This document shows positions 35,834 through 43,787 of a stretch of 64,000 bases of DNA, piece by piece. The position numbers were made by a program, and so were the translations under genes. This DNA is from Streptomyces fildesensis (GTDB lineage Bacteria; Actinomycetota; Actinomycetes; Streptomycetales; Streptomycetaceae), in the NCBI RefSeq assembly GCF_016107395.1, contig NZ_JAAIKO010000009.1:166909-230908 (forward strand), read 5' to 3'. The notes below the pieces were generated by a model that was given only the letters and a program-made list of their open reading frames with translations, did no database searches and was not told where the DNA came from. The first letter of the stretch is position 1, and each line of letters begins with the position of its first letter.

Positions 35834-36540
35834 ATGCTCAGATCTTCTGCAACCCCGACCATCGCGCTGCTCACCCTCGCTCTGACGCTGCCTACCGCCG
35901 GTGCGTGGCCGGCCGCCGCGGCGTCGCCCTCGACTCATGCGGCCGCCGGTGTCGCTTCCATCCGCGACGACGCGGACGCGCGCACCTCGTTGCCCCGCCC
36001 CACCGGCCCGCACGCCGTCGGCCGGGACACCCTTCACCTCGTCGACGGCGCCCGCCGGGACCCGTGGGTGCCGGACAGGGCTCGAGAACTGATGATCGGC
36101 ATGTTCTACCCCGCGCTCCCCGGCACCGGAACACCGGCACCGGAACACCGGCACCGGAACACCGGCACCGTACGCGACCGTGCGCGAGGCCGGGCTGTTC
36201 CTGAAGAGCTTCGGTTTGGATGGTGCCTTCCCCGCCGAGACCTTGAGCGCCACGGCCACCAACGGCCGCGTCGGCGCCTGGCCCGACCGCCGCCGTCATC
36301 CCCTGGTGGTGCTCTCCCCAGGGTTCGGCGTCTCGCGCTTCACCCTCACCGGCCTCGCCGAGGAACTCGCCGGCCGCGGATTCGTGGTCGCGGCAATGGA
36401 CCACGCCTACGAGTCCGTCGGCACCGCTTTCTCCGGCGGCCGGATGCTGACCTGCATCGCGTGCGAGAGGGCCCGGAACGAACAGGACTTGGAGGCGGTC
36501 ACCGCAGGGCGGGCCAAGGACGTGTCCTCTTGCAAAGGGT
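35834..36540 (+). pseudogene. Secreted alpha/beta hydrolase (PAF-acetylhydrolase-like), frameshifted at a 14-bp repeat and truncated
   Basis: The first frame gives a signal peptide (IALLTLALTLPTAGAWPAAA) and a start typical of these lipases (LPRPTGPHAVGRDTLHLVD, then RELMIGMFYPA). It is lost at a 14-bp tandem array. Downstream, another frame restores homology: HPLVVLSPGFGVSRFTLTGL (oxyanion region) and GFVVAAMDHAYESVG. The catalytic GHSxGG region and all later parts are absent; the frame soon runs into unrelated sequence. It is therefore broken twice, although the first break depends on repeat number. Confidence 0.75.
36121..36170. repeat. 14-bp tandem repeat inside the hydrolase remnant
   Basis: Unit CGGCACCGGAACAC is repeated three times exactly (36121-36134, 36135-36148, 36149-36162), followed by a partial fourth copy. 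As 14 is not a multiple of three, each gain or loss changes the reading frame. Confidence 0.95.
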
Positions 36541-36650
36541 GTGAATTCGCTCGACACGTCGCGGGAGCACCCCCTCGACGATGAAACCTACGCAGAATGG
36601 ACACCGGATCTCACAAGGATCGATGTCCCGTTCGTCTCAGTAGGCAACCG
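36541..36650 (+). pseudogene. Small remnant resembling a CocE/X-Pro-type hydrolase
   Basis: About 35 residues (HPLDDETYAEWTPDLTRIDV then PFVSVGN) match the strand preceding the GNWGG-type motif of CocE/NonD alpha/beta hydrolases. Nothing else of such a gene remains. It is directly joined to the end of the lipase remnant, another deletion scar. Confidence 0.4.
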
Positions 36651-36792
36651 TCCCCCGAAGCTCCCGAGTACGAGGAGGGGGGCAGGCCGGCGACCACCCC
36701 TGACCAAGCTCTGGACGACGGTTCCATGGGACGGCAAAAGGCAAAGGCAAGGAGAACTCTCTCCTTGCCACTCTCAACTTATAGCGCACCGG

Positions 36793-36812
36793 GGGGCTTG
36801 CGGCAAGACCCC
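36793..36812. promoter_or_regulatory. Rifamycin-associated element (RAE) upstream of rph
   Basis: Imperfect inverted repeat GGGGCTTGCGGCAAGACCCC, matching the RAE described upstream of rifamycin-inactivating genes in actinomycetes. It lies about 160 bp before the rph start. It should make rph inducible by rifamycins. Confidence 0.85.
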
Positions 36813-36972
36813 GGTGGTGCCGCAGAATCGTCGGCCGAGGCCACAACCTGCGGAAAGAGGAGCACCACGTGCGTGTGTTGTTGTCGCCAAGAGGCGCGAC
36901 AGAGTTGGAGGCACCGGTGATTCGATCGGCCGCCGCAGTGCAACGGAACACGGCTGCCTCGGAGGTAACGCC

Positions 36973-39570
36973 ATGACTGAGCAGTACGTATTGGACCTTC
37001 AAGAGGTCGACGAGACCCAGGTCGCGGTCGTCGGTGGCAAGGGCGCGCACCTGGGCGGGCTGTCGCGGATCGAAGGCATCCGCGTGCCGGGTGGCTTCTG
37101 CGTGACCACGGACGCGTTCCGGCGGATCATGGCGGAAGCGCTGTCGATCGACGACCAGCTCGACCAGTTGTCGCGTGTGAACCCGGACGACCGGGAGGCG
37201 ATCCGCACCCTCAGCGCGCAGATCCGTCGGACCATCGAAGGGATTGCCATCCCGGGTGATCTCGCGGCGGCGATCACCCGCTCGCTCGCCCGGCTCGGCG
37301 AGCAGGCCGCCTACGCCGTCCGGTCCAGCGCGACGGCGGAGGACCTGCCGACAGCGTCCTTCGCCGGCCAGCAGGACACGTACCTGAACATCGTGGGGCC
37401 GACGGCGATCCTTCAGCACGTCAGCCGGTGCTGGGCCTCGCTGTTCACCGAACGGGCCGTGACCTACCGCCGGCGCAACGGCATCGACCACCGTACGGTC
37501 CACATGGCCGTGGTCGTGCAGCAGATGGCCTTCCCGCATGCGGCCGGTATCCTGTTCACCGCCGACCCCGTCACGGGCAACCGGAAGGTCGCCACCGTGG
37601 ACGCCGGCTTCGGCCTCGGCGAGGCCCTGGTCTCCGGCCTGGTGAACCCGGACGTCTACACGGTGCGACACGGCGAAGTCATCGCCAAGGCGATCGGCGC
37701 CAAACAGCGTGCCATTTACGCCCTGCCCGCCGGCGGCACGCAGGAAGTGGCGATCGACTCGCAGCGGCAGGAGCAGCCGGCGCTGACGGATGCGCAGGTC
37801 GTGCTGCTCGTACAGCTCGGGCGGCGGATCGAAGCGCACTTCGGCCGCCCGCAGGACATCGAATGGTGTCTGGTCGACGACGGCTTCCAGATCGTTCAGA
37901 GCCGGCCGATCACGACGCTGTTCCCCATCCCCGAGTCGGGCGACCAGGAGAATCACGTCTACGTCTCCGTCGGTCACCAGCAGATGATGACCGACCCCAT
38001 GAAGCCCCTGGGGTTCTCCATGTGGCAGCTGACGGCCATGGTGCCGATGCACGAGGCCGGCGGGAGGCTGTTCGTCGACGTCACCCGGCGCCTGGCCTCG
38101 CCCGCGAGCCGCGCCGGCCTCCTGGACATCATGGGGAAGGGCGATCCGCTGGTCAGGGACGCTCTGGAGACCGTTCTCGACCGCGACGGCTTCGTCCCGT
38201 CGCTCCCGGACGCAGGTCCCGGCGGGCCGCCGGCCGGCAGCCCGCCCGCCCCGATCGACACCGATCCGGCCATCGTCACCGAGCTGATCGAGCGCAGCCG
38301 GCTGTCCATCGCCGCCCTGGAGCGCGCCATCCGGACGAAGACCGGACCGGCGCTCTTCGACTTCCTGCGGGAGGCCTTCGAGGAGCACAAGCGAGTCCTC
38401 AGCGACCCGTTGAGCCTGCAGGTGATCATGGCGGGGATGGAGTCCACCTGGTGGCTCAACGACAAGCTGCAGGAGTGGCTGGGCGAGAAGAACGCGGCTG
38501 ACACGCTCACGCTGTCCGCCCCCGACAACGTCACGTCGGAGATGGGACTGGCGCTGCTCGACGTGGCGGACGTGATCCGCCCGTATCCGGAGGTGGTGAC
38601 GTTCCTGCAGGGCGTCGAGGACGAGGGTTTCCTGGACGAGCTGGCGAAGGTCGCGGGCGGGACCGAGGCGCGTGACGCCATCGAGGCCTACCTCGACCGG
38701 TACGGCATGCGCTGCGTCGGCGAGATCGACATCACGAGGCCACGTTGGCGCGAGCGCCCCACCACGCTCGTGCCCGTGATCCTCGACAACGTCAGGATCT
38801 TCGAGCCGGGCGCCGCCGAGCGGCGTTTCGAGGAAGGGCGGCAGAAGGCGCTGAAGAAGGAGCAGGACGTCCTGTCACGCCTGCGGGCCCTGCCGGACGG
38901 CGACCGGAAAGCCGACGAGACCAAGCGGATGATCGACCGGGTCCGGACCTTCATCGGGTACCGGGAGTACCCGAAGTACGGCATCATCAGCCGCTACTTC
39001 GTCTACAAGCAGGCCCTGCTGGCGGAGGCCGAGCGTCTTGTGCAGGCTGACGTGCTCCCTGCCAAGGAGGACATCTTCTACCTCACGTTCCAGGAGTTTC
39101 ACGACGTCGTGCGCTCTCACCAGGTGGATGACCAGCTCATCCAGGAGCGCAAGGACGCGTTCCGCTCGTATCACGCGCTCACACCGCCCCGGGTGCTCAC
39201 CTCGGACGGTGAGGCCGTCACCGGGGCGTACCGACGTGACGACGCGCCGGCCGGCGCCCTGATCGGCCTGCCGGTTTCCGCTGGGACTATTGAGGGACGG
39301 GCCCGCGTCATCCTTGACATGGCGGAGGCCGATCTCGAAGCGGGCGACATCCTGGTCACCGCCTTCACGGACCCCAGCTGGTCGCCGCTGTTCGTCGGCA
39401 TCGCGGGCCTGGTGACGGAGGTGGGTGGCCTGATGACCCATGGCGCCGTGATCGCCCGTGAGTACGGCTTGCCGGCCATCGTCGGCGTGGAGCAGGCCAC
39501 CCGGCTGATCAAGGACGGGCAGCGGATCCGCGTGCACGGAACCGACGGGTACATCGAGATCCTGTCGTGA
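36973..39570 (+). CDS. rph: Rifampin phosphotransferase
   Basis: 865 aa, ATG 36973 with GGAGGTAA upstream; length is normal for RPH (~865-870). Domains in order: ATP-binding (VVGGKGAHLGGLSRI at about 18; AVRSSATAEDLPTASFAGQQ at about 115; QSRPITTLFP ends it at about 315), rifampin-binding helical region (about 330-770), and swivelling His domain with the catalytic His in GLMTHGAVIAREYGLPAIV (about 825). It uses ATP and water to phosphorylate the C21 hydroxyl of rifamycins. The upstream RAE supports both identity and regulation. Confidence 0.95.
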   Translation: MTEQYVLDLQEVDETQVAVVGGKGAHLGGLSRIEGIRVPGGFCVTTDAFRRIMAEALSIDDQLDQLSRVNPDDREAIRTLSAQIRRTIEGIAIPGDLAAAITRSLARLGEQAAYAVRSSATAEDLPTASFAGQQDTYLNIVGPTAILQHVSRCWASLFTERAVTYRRRNGIDHRTVHMAVVVQQMAFPHAAGILFTADPVTGNRKVATVDAGFGLGEALVSGLVNPDVYTVRHGEVIAKAIGAKQRAIYALPAGGTQEVAIDSQRQEQPALTDAQVVLLVQLGRRIEAHFGRPQDIEWCLVDDGFQIVQSRPITTLFPIPESGDQENHVYVSVGHQQMMTDPMKPLGFSMWQLTAMVPMHEAGGRLFVDVTRRLASPASRAGLLDIMGKGDPLVRDALETVLDRDGFVPSLPDAGPGGPPAGSPPAPIDTDPAIVTELIERSRLSIAALERAIRTKTGPALFDFLREAFEEHKRVLSDPLSLQVIMAGMESTWWLNDKLQEWLGEKNAADTLTLSAPDNVTSEMGLALLDVADVIRPYPEVVTFLQGVEDEGFLDELAKVAGGTEARDAIEAYLDRYGMRCVGEIDITRPRWRERPTTLVPVILDNVRIFEPGAAERRFEEGRQKALKKEQDVLSRLRALPDGDRKADETKRMIDRVRTFIGYREYPKYGIISRYFVYKQALLAEAERLVQADVLPAKEDIFYLTFQEFHDVVRSHQVDDQLIQERKDAFRSYHALTPPRVLTSDGEAVTGAYRRDDAPAGALIGLPVSAGTIEGRARVILDMAEADLEAGDILVTAFTDPSWSPLFVGIAGLVTEVGGLMTHGAVIAREYGLPAIVGVEQATRLIKDGQRIRVHGTDGYIEILS

Positions 39571-39627
39571 CCTGTCAGGCCGATCGGGCCGACTAGACCG
39601 ACCAGACCGGGAGGCGCCGGAGCGAGG

Positions 39628-40119
39628 TCAGTGCTTCCGTACGACGCGCTCCGGCGTGCCCGGCTTCCAGATCGTGACGTCCATGTGGCCGCCGCCGACC
39701 TCTACCGCTGACGCGGCGGTCACATCGGCCGCGTAGAAGTGGTCGAAGTCGCGCCCCCGGAGATCGAGTCCGGTGTCTTCGAACAGGTCGGTGGCGAACC
39801 GCTGATGCAGCGCCTTGTCCTGGACGTCGACGACGACGCCCCACAACTTCGCGTCACCGTCCTTGACCTCGGCGTCGACCGTTGCCGTGTGCAGGCAGAA
39901 GCGCGGGTCGCGGCCCAGGTCCCGGAATTTGGTGGTGTCCGGCATGCCCACGATCCACAGCTGGTCTTCGAACACTCTCGGTTCGATCGGACTGATCCGC
40001 GGGAATCCGTCCGAGCGGAGAGTGGCAAGGAGGCACAGGTTGCCTGTGGCGGCATGACGGCGGGTGAAGATGCCGGCGATCCGCGGCGCGCCCTCGGTGA
40101 ACTCTTTCCAGGTCGTCAT
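39628..40119 (-). CDS. Pyridoxamine-5'-phosphate-oxidase-fold protein
   Basis: 163 aa. Split-barrel FMN/F420-binding fold: ATLRSDGFPRISPIEPRVFE (about 32-51) and LWIVGMPDTTKFRDLGRDPRF (about 54-74) are the standard first strands of PPOX-class proteins. The substrate and whether it binds FMN or F420 cannot be decided. ATG 40119. Confidence 0.85.
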   Translation of the reverse strand: MTTWKEFTEGAPRIAGIFTRRHAATGNLCLLATLRSDGFPRISPIEPRVFEDQLWIVGMPDTTKFRDLGRDPRFCLHTATVDAEVKDGDAKLWGVVVDVQDKALHQRFATDLFEDTGLDLRGRDFDHFYAADVTAASAVEVGGGHMDVTIWKPGTPERVVRKH

Positions 40120-40191
40120 GGTTGTGACGCTACGACAACGCGGGCCTGAGCGGCAGGCAACACGCGACCTCGGCCCCCGGGCCCACCCCGG

Positions 40192-40680
40192 TCAGAGGCG
40201 TGTTGCTACGCGGATCAGGTCGGCGACTGCGCGAAGTCGGCTCTGTGACGGCCAAGCGATCACCGTTGTCACCGGCGGAGCGTCCATGACCGGTACGGCG
40301 GCGAGATCCCGGCTCAGGTCGGTGCCGGCGGACTCGGGTCGCCGGCGGCGCCGGATTTGACGGCGAGGACGAGGCTGGGTCGCGGTTGCGCGGCCTGCTG
40401 GGTACGCCGCTCCGCCGCGGCTACCGCGCTGAGGATGGCGCGCCCCTCGGAGAGCAGCACCGCTCCCGCTTCGGTGAGGGTGACCTTGCGGCTGGTGCGC
40501 TCCAACAGCGTGACCCCGAGCTTGTCGCTCGAGCCGGGTGATCGCGCGGGACAGGGGCTGCTCGTCAACAGTGCGGGTACCACCGACGGTTGTACCGCCT
40601 CGGCACTGCCCGACAGGGCACGGACAGCCGGCAGCGAGCTGCGCAGCTCGGCCAGCGCCGTTCGTCCTTTTCCACGCGGT
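40192..40680 (-). pseudogene. Decayed LysR-family regulator
   Basis: Pieces of a LysR protein lie in different minus-strand frames. EQPLSRAITRLE (recognition helix) is in one. LGVTLLERTSRKVTLTEAGA and following wing/linker are in another. A C-terminal-like tail (TTVIAWPSQSRLRAVADLI) sits immediately after, with the whole effector-binding domain deleted. It cannot be functional. Confidence 0.7.
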
Positions 40681-40698
40681 CACCTCAACGGCGACCAA

Positions 40699-41315
40699 GC
40701 CACGCTGCTACCCGCCTGCACCGCACCCATCTTCGTCGCGAGCCCGGGTCCTTCGGGCCATCGAACCGCCCGTCCTCCGGCCGTGGTGCGCCTGACTGCA
40801 TTGCTGGGATCCATTCCGTCCCTGCAAGCTCCCAACGTAGGTCCTGCGTGTCCACCCACCAGAGTTCGGGATACCCGTGCCCTCGCTATCAGTTCACTAT
40901 CGGAACCGTTCTCACCGGGCGCCAGGAAGCCTGGCTGAGAAGGGACCTCCAAGGGCCGCTGGAAAGCCGTGGAGCTTGCCAGGAAGGTAATTTTCGCGCG
41001 TAGCGTCAACCGATCCGAGAGGTGTATCGCTCATGAGATCTCATCTGAAGCAGAGGCGTGGACTGCTGGAGAGGCGCGATGCCGGTGTCGAGCGTACTTC
41101 ACCAGGTGCGCTCGACACCGGCACGTCGACGGGGTGGTGTGCCGAGCTGACGAATCGTGCATCGCCGGCGCTGGCCCGTCAGGGGCCTGATCGTCGATCA
41201 TGGTCTGTGTGGTGGGGAACTAGGCACGTTCGACGATGGGCCGCTGCACTCGATACGCCGGCGCCGATTACCAGCCGATGACCACGGGATCCGATGAAGA
41301 ATGGGGGAGTTGGGT
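40699..41315. other. Gene-free stretch before the PAS-LuxR regulator
   Basis: No supported gene on either strand; codon bias is lost and frames are short. It contains the promoter region of the PAS-LuxR gene. It may be further decay from the neighbouring pseudogene region. Confidence 0.5.
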
Positions 41316-42389
41316 ATGTACGCAGAAGCGGATGACGGGCGGGCCCTGCGGGAGCCCGGCAATTGGGAGGCGTCGGCCCGGAAGCCGCCGGTGCAGCAGG
41401 ACCGTTCGGAATTTGCGCGGTGGTTCGAGGCGATTGCCGTGTTCGCGCCGGCGCCGGCGTTCATCCGGGACGGGCAGGGCCGGTATTTGTGGGTCAACGC
41501 CGCCTACGCGCACCTTTACTGCAGGGAGCCCGACGATGTCGTCGGGAGGGCCGTCGAGGAGATCGACACACCCGCCGACGCGGCCATGTTCCGCGCGCTC
41601 GACCGCGAGGTGCTCCTGTCCGGCAGGCCCGTCCGTCATACCCTTTCCTTCCGGCATCCCGACGGGTTACCCCGCCAGGTGACCGGGCACCGCTTCGTGC
41701 TCGACGTCGGCTGCGGTCCGCGTGTGGGCGGCATCTATGTCGACCTCACCGACCACACCCGGGTCCTGGAGGACAAGACCGTCGCCGACGAGGAACTGCA
41801 CGCGTTGCGGGAGCGTACGGGGCTCGCCGTCGTGACACTGGACCTGAGCGGCCGGGTGCGGAGAGTCAGTGGCGGCGCCGCCCAACTGCTGGGGAGCGGC
41901 CGCAGCGCCCTGGAGGGAAGCTGGGCCGCCGAGCATCTGGACGGTGGTCTCGATGACGGCACGGTGCGGCGCGTATGGGCGGACCTCGTCGCGGGACGGA
42001 CCTCCCGGTACAGCGGCTCGGTGGTCTGCCGTACGGCCTCCGGCGGCAACAGGGTGCTGCGGACCGACCTGGCGGTGGTCAGGAGGCAAGGAGCGCCCGA
42101 CCACATCGCAGCCGTTCTGACCGCGCTGAGCGCCGAGTTCCGCGGAAGGCCGCGTCTGAGTCCGGTGCAGTTGCGCGTGCTCACGTTGATGGCCGGCGGC
42201 CGCCCGAACACGGTCATAGCCTCCGACCTCGGACTGTCGCGGCAAGCGCTGGACTACCACCTGCGGCGACTGCGCGGTGTGCTGGACGCCGCTTCCCGTC
42301 CGGCGATGGTGGCTCGCGCCTACGCTCTGGGCATTCTCGACGCCACCGCCTGGCCGCCGCGGGCCGCCGACGCCCTCTCCCGGCATTGA
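41316..42389 (+). CDS. PAS-LuxR family transcriptional regulator
   Basis: 357 aa, ATG 41316 with GGGGGAG six bases upstream. Two PAS-like domains (about 25-145, with AFIRDGQGRYLWVNAAYAHL; about 155-275, with VVTLDLSGRVRRVSGGAAQL). The C-terminal HTH is LSPVQLRVLTLMAGGRPN followed by TVIASDLGLSRQALDYHLRR (about 290-330). The architecture resembles pathway-specific regulators of natural-product clusters. It converges with the exporter of the dikinase/ATP-grasp operon with only 7 bp between stops, so it is the likely regulator of that cassette. Confidence 0.85.
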   Translation: MYAEADDGRALREPGNWEASARKPPVQQDRSEFARWFEAIAVFAPAPAFIRDGQGRYLWVNAAYAHLYCREPDDVVGRAVEEIDTPADAAMFRALDREVLLSGRPVRHTLSFRHPDGLPRQVTGHRFVLDVGCGPRVGGIYVDLTDHTRVLEDKTVADEELHALRERTGLAVVTLDLSGRVRRVSGGAAQLLGSGRSALEGSWAAEHLDGGLDDGTVRRVWADLVAGRTSRYSGSVVCRTASGGNRVLRTDLAVVRRQGAPDHIAAVLTALSAEFRGRPRLSPVQLRVLTLMAGGRPNTVIASDLGLSRQALDYHLRRLRGVLDAASRPAMVARAYALGILDATAWPPRAADALSRH

Positions 42390-42396
42390 CCAGGTC

Positions 42397-43662
42397 TCAG
42401 GCCTCCTCGGGAGCTGGACGGACCCGGTCACGACGGACGAGCCACAGGACGACGCTGACGACCAGAAGCAGCAGGCACGTTCCCACGGCCGCGTGCACCA
42501 GGAGGGCGTCGAGGCGGTCGGCCGCGAGGTAGGCGCCGACGGCCAGCGCGACCAGGGCGCACACCCCGCGGTCGATGATGGACTCCAACGACAGGAGCGT
42601 TGCGCGGTAAGGGGTCTGCGGGATCGCCGCGTTGATCAGGTTCCGCTGGACCGGGTAGGCGAGACCGGTCGCCGCCGCGAAGACACACAGCCATCCGACG
42701 GTGGCCATGGCCCCGGCCATGGTGGTGGCGGCCAGGGACAGGGCCATCACGAGGCTCAGGACGGTGACGATGACCGTGTCCGACAGCTTGCCGCGGACCC
42801 AGCCCGGCCGTGCCGAACCGACGGCCTCGGCCACGGTCATGGCGGACAGCACCGCGCCGTGGTCGGCGACCGGAATGGCCTTGTCGAGGAGTAGCGGCTG
42901 GAAGAGGTTGACCTGGCAGATGCGGGCCAGCGTGAAGATGGCGACGCCCTGCACCATCAAGGGTCCCAGAGATCGCGAGTTCTTGAGCAAGGTCAGTGCC
43001 TGGCGGGCGGAGCTGAGGAGGCCGGCGCGCTCAGCGTGCGGGCGCTGTGCCTCGTGGTCCGCGGCGAGGGCGGGGAGTGCGCCGGCGCAGGCCAGCGAAC
43101 CGAGTGTGCAGGCGGCTGTCAGCAGGTAGGGGGCTTGGTGCTGGAGGTGCATCAGGACGCCGACCAGCGGCCAGCAGGCGATTTTCGCCCACAGTCCGAG
43201 GGACCTCGCGGTGCCCTCCGCCTGGACGTAGTGCTCGCCGGCACCGTTGGCGTGCAGGTACTCGTACAGGTAGGCGCTGGAGGCTCCGGACACCAGGGAC
43301 CGGGCGGCGGCGATGGCCAGAAAGTGCAGCAGGAAGCCCGAGAAGGAGGGCCAGGCCACCGGGACCAGGTTGGCGGCGGTCATCACCGCCGCTCCCAGTT
43401 GCAGGCAGCGTCGCTGTCCGATGCGGTCCGCGAGGAGACCGGTGGGTATTTCCAGCAGGCAGAACGCCACGTAGTAGATGCTCTGGATGCCGAAGATCTG
43501 GCTGTCCGACAGCCCCGCCTGCCTCTGGTACTCGTAGAAGACCGGCATCCACCACAGCAGGTTGAACAGCAGTTGGAAGCCGTTGTTCAGGCGGATCACG
43601 CGCAGGACGTTCTTGCGCAGGGGGGCGCGGCGCTTCGCACGCGCGAGCAGGGAAACAGGCAT
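42397..43662 (-). CDS. MFS transporter, last gene of the ATP-grasp/dikinase operon
   Basis: 421 aa with about 12 membrane helices. MFS motif A between helices 2 and 3 is LLADRIGQRRCLQLGA (about 75-90). ATG 43662. Positioned 125 bp downstream of the dikinase, it would export the product or import a precursor. A hairpin lies in the gap, so its expression may be reduced relative to the first two genes. The family gives no substrate. Confidence 0.88.
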   Translation of the reverse strand: MPVSLLARAKRRAPLRKNVLRVIRLNNGFQLLFNLLWWMPVFYEYQRQAGLSDSQIFGIQSIYYVAFCLLEIPTGLLADRIGQRRCLQLGAAVMTAANLVPVAWPSFSGFLLHFLAIAAARSLVSGASSAYLYEYLHANGAGEHYVQAEGTARSLGLWAKIACWPLVGVLMHLQHQAPYLLTAACTLGSLACAGALPALAADHEAQRPHAERAGLLSSARQALTLLKNSRSLGPLMVQGVAIFTLARICQVNLFQPLLLDKAIPVADHGAVLSAMTVAEAVGSARPGWVRGKLSDTVIVTVLSLVMALSLAATTMAGAMATVGWLCVFAAATGLAYPVQRNLINAAIPQTPYRATLLSLESIIDRGVCALVALAVGAYLAADRLDALLVHAAVGTCLLLLVVSVVLWLVRRDRVRPAPEEA

Positions 43663-43740
43663 GGGTGACCTTCGTCGATGAGCGGGACGGTGCGAGGGGC
43701 CGGCTTCCCCGAGAGTGCGCGGGCGACCACGGGGGACGGG

Positions 43741-43773
43741 CCCCACCACACCGGAAGTCCTGTGGTGGTGGGG
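43741..43773 (-). terminator. Hairpin between dikinase and MFS genes
   Basis: Arms CCCCACCACA and TGTGGTGGTGGGG (three-base bulge) around a ten-base loop, 15 bp after the dikinase stop and about 80 bp before the MFS start. It may be a terminator or attenuator. Confidence 0.5.
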
Positions 43774-43787
43774 CCTGCCGGGCGGTG

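Noticed and set aside
36121..36170. Possible CRISPR array
   Set aside because: The 14-bp units are directly adjacent with no spacers; it is a simple tandem repeat. No cas gene or repeat-spacer array is seen anywhere in the window.
36637..38388. Large antisense frame opposite rph
   Set aside because: Composition of a shadow; rph on the other strand is complete with all motifs.
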